Of a DNA stretch of 64,000 nucleotides, positions 1-7,288 are shown piece after piece. Made by a program: the position numbers and the translations under genes. The stretch comes from an uncultured Bacteroidales bacterium (GTDB lineage: Bacteria > Bacteroidota > Bacteroidia > Bacteroidales > P3). Location of the stretch: positions 1 to 64,000 of the forward strand of contig CAKZZD010000022.1 in NCBI GenBank assembly GCA_937886715.1. The letters are read 5' to 3'. Numbering within the stretch: the stretch's first letter is position 1; each line of letters opens with the position of its first letter. The notes below the pieces were generated by a model, which worked only from the letters and a program-made list of their open reading frames with translations, searched no databases and had not been told where the DNA came from.

Positions 1-75
1 GATCTGTTAGCTCAGTTGGTTTAGAGCGCTTGCTTGACAGGCAAGAGGTCAACAGTTCAAATCTGTTACAGATCA
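1..75 (+). tRNA. tRNA-Val (anticodon GAC)
   Basis: The cloverleaf is complete. The 7-bp acceptor stem pairs positions 1-7 with 68-74, and the discriminator base is A75. The anticodon stem is 29-33 with 41-45, and its 7-base loop places GAC at 36-38. The T arm pairs perfectly around a TTCAAAT loop. CCA is not encoded. The gene begins at the very first base of the window, so its promoter is not visible. It is 75 nt long, like the second tRNA-Val at 914, and the two differ by compensating changes in the acceptor stem. Confidence 0.95.
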
Positions 76-81
76 CATCCG

Positions 82-114
82 GATGCGGAGCCAAAAAGGC
101 TTCGCATCTTTTTT
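82..114 (+). terminator. Rho-independent terminator after tRNA-Val(GAC)
   Basis: An 11-bp stem (82-92 with 98-108, one G-U pair) closes a 5-base A loop and is followed by six T residues. It begins seven bases after the tRNA end. It may also slow transcription arriving from the minus-strand gene at 141, but that side has no U-run. Confidence 0.85.
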
Positions 115-140
115 ATGCCCCGTGCCGTAGGCATGGCGCG

Positions 141-857
141 TCAGTCGAACAACAGATAAGGGGCAAGCCTGTCGAGCGTGGAATCAGACATCGACGGCAG
201 GGCCCGCAGGTCGTCTAGCGACTCAAAACGCACCCCGCGTGAACGAAGGTTGATCAGGTCGCGCGCCTGAAAATATTCAATGTAAGGATGACGTATCAAC
301 TGCTTGAGGGCAATGCTGTTGACGTGCAGCCGACGGATGCTGTCGGAGCCGACGGCGATGTGTGGCTCGATGTGGTGCAGCAACTCGGGCGTGAAGCCGT
401 AGACCTCGAGCAGCTGGTCCTTGCTCACAAAGCCGCCAAGGCGGTCGCGGTAGGCCACAATCCGGCGGGCAAAAGTGGGCCCAATGCCATGCAGCAGCTG
501 CAGGGTGGTGGTGTCGGCCGTATTGAGGTCGATGCTCAAAGGTTGTCGTTTGGGCGCAGGCGGAGCATAGGAAAAATCCTCGACGGCAGCGACGACGCGC
601 GGAGTGCGCTGACGGGGTGCAGAAGCATGCCTGCGAGGGGGCCTCGAGTGATAGACCGAATCCTCGATTTTCTCCAATTTTTCCACCTGCGACACCAACA
701 CAGAATCGTTGGAAGAGGGACTTTCAGACTGTCGTGAGCAAAAAAACACACCGCCAAAGAGCAATATCAAACCTATTGATATCCATACAATTCCGGCAAT
801 CTGACCATGCGTTGTATGCTGATTTTTGTTTCTCACTGCAAAGAAAAATTTTGTCAC
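141..857 (-). CDS. ComEA-like helix-hairpin-helix membrane protein
   Basis: The 238-residue protein has one N-terminal membrane helix (about 19-39), a low-complexity Arg/Pro/Ser linker, and two helix-hairpin-helix units at about 107-155 and 176-235. The first has the ComEA-type core with DLNTAD followed by LLHGIGPTFARRIV. ComEA proteins bind DNA at the cell surface during uptake, but Bacteroidota carry many HHH proteins whose role is untested, so DNA binding is the only function I would infer. The start is a GTG at 857; a second GTG lies at codon 8. The -33 element of the divergent tRNA promoter (850-853) overlaps the first codons. No competence genes are adjacent. Confidence 0.8.
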   Translation of the reverse strand: MTKFFFAVRNKNQHTTHGQIAGIVWISIGLILLFGGVFFCSRQSESPSSNDSVLVSQVEKLEKIEDSVYHSRPPRRHASAPRQRTPRVVAAVEDFSYAPPAPKRQPLSIDLNTADTTTLQLLHGIGPTFARRIVAYRDRLGGFVSKDQLLEVYGFTPELLHHIEPHIAVGSDSIRRLHVNSIALKQLIRHPYIEYFQARDLINLRSRGVRFESLDDLRALPSMSDSTLDRLAPYLLFD

Positions 858-880
858 ATAAAAAAATTTTTGTACTTTTG
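850..880 (+). promoter_or_regulatory. Bacteroidota-type promoter of tRNA-Val(CAC)
   Basis: A TTTG at 850-853 and TACTTTTG at 873-880 are separated by 19 bases. This matches the Bacteroidota -33/-7 consensus (TTTG, then TAnnTTTG). The tRNA begins 33 bases after the -7 box. Confidence 0.8.
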
Positions 881-913
881 CACCCGATTTCGCGACAGGA
901 ATCCGATCTCAAC

Positions 914-988
914 GGTCTGTTAGCTCAGTTGGTTCAGAGCGCTTCCTTCACACGGAAGAGGTCGACAGTTCGAATCTGCCACAGACCA
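914..988 (+). tRNA. tRNA-Val (anticodon CAC)
   Basis: The acceptor stem pairs 914-920 with 981-987 and the discriminator is A988. The anticodon stem CTTCC/GGAAG holds a 7-base loop TTCACAC with the anticodon CAC. CCA is not encoded. The second pair of the T stem (GACAG against CTGCC) is an A-C mismatch, whereas the sister tRNA at position 1 pairs fully. The gene has its own promoter and terminator. Confidence 0.93.
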
Positions 989-991
989 CTT

Positions 992-1024
992 AAAAACACC
1001 TTCGTTAAGGAGGTGTTTTTCTTT
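992..1024 (+). terminator. Rho-independent terminator after tRNA-Val(CAC)
   Basis: The inverted repeat AAAAACACCT/AGGTGTTTTT starts four bases after the tRNA. Its 3' arm runs into a T-rich tail (1015-1024). Confidence 0.8.
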
Positions 1025-1070
1025 TCATCCTTCCTCGGCCGGTGCTTAGTGTCAAAGATCTTTCGGAGTG

Positions 1071-1078
1071 CAAAGATA
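1071..1078 (-). promoter_or_regulatory. Leftward -7 promoter element with no obvious gene
   Basis: On the minus strand these bases read TATCTTTG, a perfect match to the Bacteroidota -7 consensus. It points away from the radical SAM gene at 1152 and towards the tRNA terminator. No coding sequence is visible on that strand before the ComEA-like gene, so it may be fortuitous or drive a short untranslated RNA. Confidence 0.3.
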
Positions 1079-1151
1079 CGATTTTTTTCGCAGAGTGACA
1101 CACAATTTTTCATCCGGAGGGACGTTTATAACGGAAAAAACCATTAGGTAT

Positions 1152-1925
1152 ATGATCAGAGAAGAGACGGTTTTCGGCCCAATCTTCAGCCGCCGGCTGG
1201 GCAGCTCATTGGGCATCAACTTGTTGCCCGAGCGCGGCAAGATATGCAATTTTGACTGCATCTACTGCGAATGCGGATGGAACCGTGACGGCCGCGCCGA
1301 AACGCTGTTGCCGTCGGCAGAAAAGGTGCGTACCGACCTGGAACGGAAACTCATCCAACTGGTAAAGGAAGGCACCCCTGTCGACAGCATCACCTTCAGT
1401 GGCGACGGCGAGCCAACCCTGAACCCCGAGTTTCCGCAGATTATCGACGACACCCTGCGCCTGCGCGACCTGCACTATCCCAAGGCCAAGGTGAGCGTGC
1501 TGAGCAATGCCACCCGCGTGCATCTGGACCCGGTGTTCAACGCCCTACGCAGGGTGGACAACCCCATCATGAAAATCGACGCCCCCACCAACGAGTTGGT
1601 CGCAAAGATCAACCAGCCTGCACCGGGCTATGATGTGGCAAGGGTGATCGAGGCCCTGAAACGCTTCGAGGGCAACTTTGTATTGCAGACCTGCATGCTG
1701 CGCAGTCCGGATTTCGACTCATCCGATCCCACGGTGATCAATGGGATGATGGACATCGTGCGTCTGCTGAAGCCACGCGAGTGGATGGTCTACACGATCG
1801 ACCGCCCGACGCCGATGCAGGGCTTGGAGAAATTCAGTCCGCAGGAGATGAAGGCCCTCGTCCAACCCGTGATTGACGAAGGCTTTACCAAGGTGCAGAT
1901 CAAAGGGGCCGTCGAAGACCTCTGA
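1152..1925 (+). CDS. Radical SAM protein of the wyosine-synthetase-like group (COG0731)
   Basis: The 257-residue protein carries the radical SAM cluster motif at Cys32, Cys36 and Cys39 (C-x3-C-x2-C), preceded by the family-typical FGPIFSRRLGSSLGINLLP segment. A glycine-rich FSGDGEPTL motif follows, which helps bind S-adenosylmethionine. COG0731 includes archaeal TYW1, but bacterial members lack a proven substrate, so only radical SAM chemistry is secure. I chose the ATG at 1152 because family conservation begins at MIREETVFGPIFSRR; the longer reading from 1068 would cross the putative -7 box. The gene converges with the gene at 1981 across a strong hairpin. Confidence 0.85.
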   Translation: MIREETVFGPIFSRRLGSSLGINLLPERGKICNFDCIYCECGWNRDGRAETLLPSAEKVRTDLERKLIQLVKEGTPVDSITFSGDGEPTLNPEFPQIIDDTLRLRDLHYPKAKVSVLSNATRVHLDPVFNALRRVDNPIMKIDAPTNELVAKINQPAPGYDVARVIEALKRFEGNFVLQTCMLRSPDFDSSDPTVINGMMDIVRLLKPREWMVYTIDRPTPMQGLEKFSPQEMKALVQPVIDEGFTKVQIKGAVEDL

Positions 1926-1944
1926 CGTCAATTGGCAAACAATG

Positions 1945-1977
1945 GGGGCCGCCAGCGCGCTGGCGGCCCCTTCATTT
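1945..1977. terminator. GC-rich hairpin between convergent genes
   Basis: A perfect 12-bp stem (1945-1956 with 1959-1970) lies between two converging stop codons. A T-rich stretch (TTCATTTT) follows on the plus strand. It probably terminates the radical SAM transcript and may block readthrough from the minus operon. Confidence 0.65.
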
Positions 1978-1980
1978 TAT

Positions 1981-2427
1981 CTACAGCCCTTTGCTGAGAC
2001 GTTTTTCATAGACGGCCAGCACGACTATCAAGGCGAGCACCAACAGCAGAAGCACCCACTTCAGTGCAGGCTCGACGGAGGGGAAGCGTGTCCCAACGAC
2101 GCTACCAAAGCCCAGCAGGGCCACAAAAAGCGTCATCCACCCCGAGCAGGCAAAGCGATAGCCCTTGGGGTCGGGATAATCCGGACGCCGTCGCCACCGC
2201 AGCCTGCCTTCTTCACGTTTTAGATCATAGTGGCGGTTGATGGATGGGTTCACCGCAACATAGTAAGTAATCAGCGCAACAACGGCCACCGTCATCAACA
2301 GCGTGAACGCCATCAGCAGGCGCACCCCTATCGGCTCTCGCAGCAGCATGGCGAAGATGATGCTGCCGACTGTGAGAACGGCCGAAAGCATCATCAGTAT
2401 TCTGAACAACAACTTATTTTGTTCCAT
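1981..2427 (-). CDS. Small four-helix membrane protein of unknown function
   Basis: The 148-residue protein has about four hydrophobic helices in two pairs (roughly 8-27 and 35-58, then 95-112 and 120-140). A basic stretch rich in Arg and Asp lies between the pairs and is probably cytoplasmic. I do not recognise a family. The start overlaps the end of the upstream hydrolase gene by 14 bases, so it is very likely the last gene of the operon that begins with the SPFH gene at 6879. A role alongside the ABC exporter is possible, but nothing in the sequence shows it. Confidence 0.7.
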   Translation of the reverse strand: MEQNKLLFRILMMLSAVLTVGSIIFAMLLREPIGVRLLMAFTLLMTVAVVALITYYVAVNPSINRHYDLKREEGRLRWRRRPDYPDPKGYRFACSGWMTLFVALLGFGSVVGTRFPSVEPALKWVLLLLVLALIVVLAVYEKRLSKGL

Positions 2428-3925
2428 CTTTTGGCAGATTTAGGATGAAATCGGCCACAGCCTGCATGGCTTCCGGGGCGAACGTCTCTTCGATAAGGAC
2501 ATATTCGCTGGAGGCACCCGTCGTGCAATGCTGGAACAGATGGTTCAGTCCCGGCAACTCGCGGCAGTCGGCCTGAGGACAACTCTGCTTGATGCGTTCA
2601 AGGTTGGGGGCGGACAACACCTGGCGGTCTTTCGCCCCGTTGAGGGCCAGCACCGGACATTCCACCTGCCGCAGACATTCGGCGAAATCGAGCACAAGGA
2701 AAGCCCGCATCCACGGCATGGACAGCTGCTGCATGGCCGCATGGGCAGCTCCCCTACCCAACCCGATGCTGTCGATCTGCCCGGCCGTGAGACCGGCGGT
2801 ATGACGGTCGATCACAGCCTTGTAGTCTTTCTTTTTACTTCCCTCGGGCAGAGCCGTCAGGTCGCGGTTGCAGGCGCGGCGGATGGCTGCCAACGTGTCG
2901 GAGACGCCTTCAGCCACCATCAGCGCATAGATCTGCTGGTCGAGCACATCACTGCCGACACATCCGGGACCCGCCAGCATCACGACGAAGGCCACATCGC
3001 TGTTGCGCGCCGCCACCATGGGGGCGATGGACCCTCCCTCGCTGTGTCCGCCCATGCCGAGCCGGTGGGTGTCGACACGCGGATGGCTCTTCACGGCACG
3101 GAACATAGCCTCGGCATCCTCGCTGAACAGGGCCGTAGTGGCCTTGTCGAGATTGCCTTTGCTACCGCCCACCCCACGGTCGTCATAGCGCAGCAGGGCG
3201 ATACCCCTCGAGGCCAGATAGTCGGCAAGCACCAGGAATGGCTTGTGGGACAGCAACTCCTCGTCGCGGTTCTGCTGCCCGCTGCCGCTGACAATCACCA
3301 TCGTAGGATAGCGTCCACTGCCGCCTTTGGGATAGCTGAGCGTGCCCTCGAGATGAACCTTGTTGCCCTGACTGTCGACATAATCGGTAGCAACCGCCTC
3401 CTCGTCGAAACGGTAAGGCACCTCGGGAGTCTGCGGACGCCGCAACTGGAAGAGGGTATCGTCGGGGTAGAAAGTGATGTTCTCCTCCAGCAACCCTTGC
3501 TTCCAGTAGCCCACGTAGACACTGTCGCGCTGCGTGAGGCGCATCTTCAGCCCGATACCCTTACATTCGAGAGAGAAACGGTCCGCCTCGCGGCTCCAGC
3601 TGCTGACGGGTATAGGCCGGGACGTCTGCATCGGGCTGTAAAGCTCGACCGAGCTGTCGGCGGCATGGATACACATCACAAGATGGGTGGCCTCGCTGAA
3701 GCCGGTCCACCACTGCGCCTGGCAGGCCAGACCGACATTCATCAGCAGAAAAACAACAATCTTCTTAATGGCATTCTTGGGTTTAGGCATACGTTTAGCT
3801 TTTTTCAGGGCTTCGGCGATAATCCACTCGATCTGGCCGTTGGTGCTGCGGAACTCGTCCGCGGCCCATCGCTCGATAGCATCGTAGACTTCGGCGTCGA
3901 TACGGAGTGCAAAATTCTTTTTCAT
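2414..3925 (-). CDS. Ribbon-helix-helix domain fused in frame to an exported alpha/beta hydrolase
   Basis: Residues 3-45 look like a complete Arc-type ribbon-helix-helix domain of the short kind Bacteroidota often encode alone (FALRIDAEVYDAIERWAADE, then NGQIEWIIAEALKK). Residues 46-71 then look like a signal peptide starting at an internal Met46 (position 3790) and ending in ACQAQ. The rest is a serine hydrolase of the dienelactone/acyl-peptidase fold: nucleophile Ser295 in GHSEGG, an Asp candidate in NGAKDR and a His candidate in PGLNH. A DNA-binding domain and an exported enzyme cannot work in one compartment, so either two products are made (one starting at 3790) or a stop codon has been lost between two neighbouring genes. 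The start overlaps the upstream permease stop (ATGA). Confidence 0.8.
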   Translation of the reverse strand: MKKNFALRIDAEVYDAIERWAADEFRSTNGQIEWIIAEALKKAKRMPKPKNAIKKIVVFLLMNVGLACQAQWWTGFSEATHLVMCIHAADSSVELYSPMQTSRPIPVSSWSREADRFSLECKGIGLKMRLTQRDSVYVGYWKQGLLEENITFYPDDTLFQLRRPQTPEVPYRFDEEAVATDYVDSQGNKVHLEGTLSYPKGGSGRYPTMVIVSGSGQQNRDEELLSHKPFLVLADYLASRGIALLRYDDRGVGGSKGNLDKATTALFSEDAEAMFRAVKSHPRVDTHRLGMGGHSEGGSIAPMVAARNSDVAFVVMLAGPGCVGSDVLDQQIYALMVAEGVSDTLAAIRRACNRDLTALPEGSKKKDYKAVIDRHTAGLTAGQIDSIGLGRGAAHAAMQQLSMPWMRAFLVLDFAECLRQVECPVLALNGAKDRQVLSAPNLERIKQSCPQADCRELPGLNHLFQHCTTGASSEYVLIEETFAPEAMQAVADFILNLPKDGTK

Positions 3926-5127
3926 CGCCCAAACATCACTTTTTCACTGTTGAACATGCGCGTCAGTCCCCAAATGGCGATGGCCGTGTACACGGCATTC
4001 GAGGCCAGCATGACGGCCACAGCCGCCCAGTTCACGCTGTGCGCGAACACCGCCACCATCACTTCAATGGAGTTGTAGAACGGTATCAGGTAGATCCAGA
4101 GGCTGTCGCTGGCGCCGTTTTGGAACATCGGCAACAGGCCTGCCAGCATCACCACCAGCATGAACGGAGTGACCATCGTGCCGGCATTCTTCACATCCTT
4201 GGCATAGGCAGAGAGCAGGCTCACCGCCGAGGCCATAATCAGCACCGAAGCCAAAATCGTCAGCAACAGCACCGCATAGTCGTTGAATGTATAGTTGAAC
4301 GAAAGGCCCAATCCATCCGTACCGGGCTGGATCATCTTCGGCAGCGAGAGGGCGATTCCGATGAAACTGGAGATTCCACTGAGCAACGCTATGGCGCTCA
4401 GCGACACTATCTTGCCCAAGGCCAGTTCGCTCCTGTTCATGGGCGTCACCAGCAACGTGGCAATCGTTCCCCTCTCCTTCTCTCCTGCAATGGCGCTCGG
4501 CGCAATGGCCATCACACCGCTGAAGAGCATCATGATGATCAGCATCGGGAGCAGCTTGCTCCAGACATCGCCCAGCACATCGTCAATGTCGGCACGGTCG
4601 TAGGCTTGGGCAGGATCGTCCATACGGTTCACATCGAACAGGTTGCTCATGCCGTCCTCATAGGCCGTCAGCAAAGCCGTCACCTCGGCATAGACGCGCA
4701 TCGAGGCATTGTTGGCCGAATTGTAGTACACCTCCACATTGGGGGCCTTCACGCCGCTCTGTGGCGTATAGCTCTGCACCATCTCGTCGAAGTCCTCGGG
4801 AAAGCATACCAGGACGATATTGTTGTCCTTGTCCTCCACCCGGCCCACCATCTGGCGGACGCCGGCATTGAATGGCTCGAGAATCATATTGGTGTCCATC
4901 GACATCAGCATCGGAGCCAGACTGGCCGGCATGTTCTCGACATAGACGTTCACCTGGGCATCCTGCCCCTCCGAAGTGATCTTGCCTATGCCACTGCCCA
5001 TGATACTATATATAATGTATATCAGCAGACCCGGCATAATGACCGTGGTGAACAGCAGCTGACGGTCGCCGAAGAAGCGGGCAAATTCCTTCCTGATAAT
5101 TGTCAAAGCATTCGAAGTGCGTTTCAT
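3922..5127 (-). CDS. ABC-2 type exporter permease (NatB-like)
   Basis: The 401-residue permease has one N-terminal helix (about 25-45), a long extracytoplasmic domain, and a C-terminal block of about five helices containing the GEKERGTIATLLVTPM motif typical of ABC-2 permeases. That layout matches NatB and related exporters. The gene overlaps its ATPase partner by four bases (ATGA) and is preceded by a perfect Shine-Dalgarno sequence. NatB was described for Na+ export in Bacillus; the substrate here is unknown. Confidence 0.88.
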   Translation of the reverse strand: MKRTSNALTIIRKEFARFFGDRQLLFTTVIMPGLLIYIIYSIMGSGIGKITSEGQDAQVNVYVENMPASLAPMLMSMDTNMILEPFNAGVRQMVGRVEDKDNNIVLVCFPEDFDEMVQSYTPQSGVKAPNVEVYYNSANNASMRVYAEVTALLTAYEDGMSNLFDVNRMDDPAQAYDRADIDDVLGDVWSKLLPMLIIMMLFSGVMAIAPSAIAGEKERGTIATLLVTPMNRSELALGKIVSLSAIALLSGISSFIGIALSLPKMIQPGTDGLGLSFNYTFNDYAVLLLTILASVLIMASAVSLLSAYAKDVKNAGTMVTPFMLVVMLAGLLPMFQNGASDSLWIYLIPFYNSIEVMVAVFAHSVNWAAVAVMLASNAVYTAIAIWGLTRMFNSEKVMFGR

Positions 5128-5900
5128 TCTTCACCTCCTTTCACCGATTTGTACAACTCGAAGAAGCGGTCCTCAATCGTCATACCGTCGCACACCTCGG
5201 CCAATGTGCCGCACGACACCATGCGGCCGTCGATGATGATGCCGACACGGTCGCACAGCCGTTCGACGAGCGAAAAGATATGCGTCGACAGGATGATGGT
5301 ACGGCCTTCACCGCGCAACTCCTGCAGATAGTCGGTCACCGTACGGGCCGTCAGCACATCAAGACCGTTGGTGGGCTCATCGAAGATGATCACCTCCGGC
5401 TCGTGCACCAGCGAAATCACCAGACTCAACTTTTGCTTCATGCCCGTCGACAGGTTGGCCACCTTCACCTCCGAGAAGCGGTCGATGCCGAAACGGGCAA
5501 ACATGCGCTCCTTGCGCTCATGCGCCGTGGCAGGATCCACCTGGTGCAGCTGGCTGAAGAAGTCGAACAGGTAGTTGGGCGTAAAAAAGTCCTCAAGCTT
5601 CAGTTCCGACGTGAGAAATCCGATGCGCGCACGCACCTCCTCGGGCTTGTTCACCACCGAAATGCCGTCCAGCTCAGCATCGCCCGCATCGGGCCGTATC
5701 AGCGTCGACAGCATACGGAGGGTGGTGGTCTTGCCCGCACCGTTGGGGCCGAGCAAACCGAATATCTCGCCCCGGTAGGCGCTGAAGCTCAAGTCGTCGA
5801 CAGCCACCTTGCGGCGCTCCTTCGTACGCTCGATCTTCTGCTGCTTGGCCGACAGAGTGAACGTCTTGCGCAAGCCTTCAACTTTCAGAATCTCTTCCAT
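5124..5900 (-). CDS. ABC exporter ATP-binding subunit (NatA-like)
   Basis: The 258-residue ATPase has Walker A GPNGAGKTT at 51-59, a signature motif variant STGMKQ at 151-156, and Walker B IIFDEPT with Glu175, followed by a C-terminal H-loop (STH). It should energise the permease encoded immediately downstream, with which it overlaps by four bases. CCM-type exporters of this class move drugs, lipids or ions; no substrate is indicated. An 18-residue basic insert after residue 18 (KQQKIERTKERRK) is longer than usual. Confidence 0.9.
   Translation of the reverse strand: MEEILKVEGLRKTFTLSAKQQKIERTKERRKVAVDDLSFSAYRGEIFGLLGPNGAGKTTTLRMLSTLIRPDAGDAELDGISVVNKPEEVRARIGFLTSELKLEDFFTPNYLFDFFSQLHQVDPATAHERKERMFARFGIDRFSEVKVANLSTGMKQKLSLVISLVHEPEVIIFDEPTNGLDVLTARTVTDYLQELRGEGRTIILSTHIFSLVERLCDRVGIIIDGRMVSCGTLAEVCDGMTIEDRFFELYKSVKGGEE
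5133..5140 (-). promoter_or_regulatory. Strong Shine-Dalgarno sequence for the ABC permease
   Basis: The minus strand reads AAGGAGGT five bases before the ATG at 5127. Such strong sites are uncommon in Bacteroidota, where translation often does without them. The bases also encode the C-terminal Lys-Gly-Gly of the ATPase, so coupling and re-initiation are both possible. Confidence 0.6.
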
Positions 5901-5913
5901 GGGACAAATATTA

Positions 5914-6879
5914 TTAATAAATCGACCCGGTGTTGATCACAGGCGAGGCGCCCTCGTCGCCACAGAGCACCACCATCAGGTTGCTCACCATGGCCGCCTT
6001 GCGCTCATCGTCCATCTCCACCACATGTTCCGCAGCCAGTTTCTTCAGGGCCATGTCCACCATGCTCACAGCGCCGTCGACAATCTTCTCGCGCGCGGCA
6101 ATGATGGCCTCCGCCTGCTGGCGCTTCAGCATCACGCTGGCAATCTCCTGCGCATAGGCCAAATAGTTGATTCGTGCCTCGACCACCTCGATACCGGCAA
6201 TGTCCAAATGATGGCGCAACTCCTCCTCCAGGCGGTCGTTGATCTCCTCACCGCCGCTGCGCAGGGTCAGCTCACCCGCATGCGCGGAATCCATATTGTC
6301 GTAGGCATACATACCGGCCACCTTGCGCAACGCGGCGTCGCTCTGCACATTGACGAAACTGTCGTACCCCTTGAGGGCCTGCTTGTTGTCGGAAGCCTGG
6401 GCAGCAGTGGCGGGCGCATCCACATCAATGTTGAAACATGCCTTATAGGTGTCCTTGATGCGCCACACCAGCACCTGGCCAATCATGATCGGATTGCCGT
6501 TGCGATCGTTCACCTTGATGGGCTGCACATCCATATTGCGGGCGCGCAACGACAGTTTCTTCTTCGCATACAGCGGATTGACCCAATAAAAACCATTGTC
6601 CGACACAGTGCCCACATACTTGCCGAAAAACGTCAGCACACGGCACTGGTTCGGCTGGATCACCATGAAACCGACAAGGTGAATGATATAGAGCACCGTC
6701 AGCACACAGCCCATGGCCACCGTCAAACCGATCAGCCCGTCGCTGTTGGTGGCATCGGCCAGCATGCCCACTCGTATCGTGCCCCAGATCGACAGGGCCA
6801 AAAAAGCAAGATTGATCGCCAAATGGAGGAATCCATTGTTGATGAAACTCATTTTTCTGATTCTTTCTTCTGTATTCAT
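5914..6879 (-). CDS. SPFH/band-7 domain membrane protein
   Basis: The 321-residue protein has two N-terminal membrane helices followed by an SPFH domain (VIQPNQCRVLTFFGKYVGT through the NYLAYAQEIASVMLKRQQAE segment) and a helical tail rich in Ala and Glu. SPFH proteins form large membrane-bound oligomers that organise proteases or transporters. In Bacteroidota this type often sits beside a small ribbon-helix-helix gene, as it does here in the same operon. I chose the ATG at 6879; an ATG at 6912 would add 11 residues. It is the first gene of the operon and has a good promoter. Confidence 0.85.
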   Translation of the reverse strand: MNTEERIRKMSFINNGFLHLAINLAFLALSIWGTIRVGMLADATNSDGLIGLTVAMGCVLTVLYIIHLVGFMVIQPNQCRVLTFFGKYVGTVSDNGFYWVNPLYAKKKLSLRARNMDVQPIKVNDRNGNPIMIGQVLVWRIKDTYKACFNIDVDAPATAAQASDNKQALKGYDSFVNVQSDAALRKVAGMYAYDNMDSAHAGELTLRSGGEEINDRLEEELRHHLDIAGIEVVEARINYLAYAQEIASVMLKRQQAEAIIAAREKIVDGAVSMVDMALKKLAAEHVVEMDDERKAAMVSNLMVVLCGDEGASPVINTGSIY

Positions 6880-6942
6880 AACATTGATTTTTAAATTGTT
6901 AATGCATTTCAATATGATATCATTTCAATATCGTTTCAAATG

Positions 6943-6972
6943 CAAATATACAACCTTTTCAGTACATGCAAA
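6943..6972 (-). promoter_or_regulatory. Promoter of the SPFH-exporter-hydrolase operon
   Basis: On the minus strand TTTG (6972-6969) and TATATTTG (6950-6943) are 18 bases apart, a full match to the Bacteroidota consensus. The -7 box is 63 bases from the SPFH start codon. Confidence 0.75.
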
Positions 6973-7105
6973 ATATTTTTTCAAAAAAAATCATGTCCAA
7001 GACCGCAAACTACAGAAAATCAACCACATCACCCCATCTCCACCACCTCATGACACCATACCCACCCATAAGATTGCCCAACTACCTGATTTCCACCTAC
7101 CAACA

Positions 7106-7163
7106 CCTTATCAACTCCTACCCATGTCCTACTATGGTAGGAGTTGGGTAGGAGTTGATAAGG
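7106..7163. repeat. Palindromic 11-base-unit repeat element, copy 1
   Basis: Two 27-base arms (7106-7132 and 7137-7163) are inverted copies with two mismatches around the central TATG. Each arm holds two units of CCAACTCCTAC (or its complement) and ends in a TTATCA/TGATAA half. The left arm contains a single G and the right arm no C at all. The element lies in the 409-base gap between the divergent SPFH and LD-carboxypeptidase genes, upstream of the SPFH promoter. The rest of the gap holds a C-rich, G-poor tract on the left (7020-7105), and I see no gene or clear promoter between 7163 and 7289. Confidence 0.9.
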
Positions 7164-7288
7164 AGAAGGTATTGTGCAGCAGCGGTTTACGGGGACGGCA
7201 ATTCGGGCGAAGGATCGGTAGGGCAAAAGGGGCATCGGGTTCATTATCTGCACAATAAAAAATGAGGATGCGCGTTATAGCAGATTAG

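Noticed and set aside
2528..4078. A 516-codon open frame antisense to the hydrolase fusion, and a similar 474-codon frame at 3907-5331
   Set aside because: Both mirror well-supported minus-strand genes and have shadow-like composition without a plausible start or domain.
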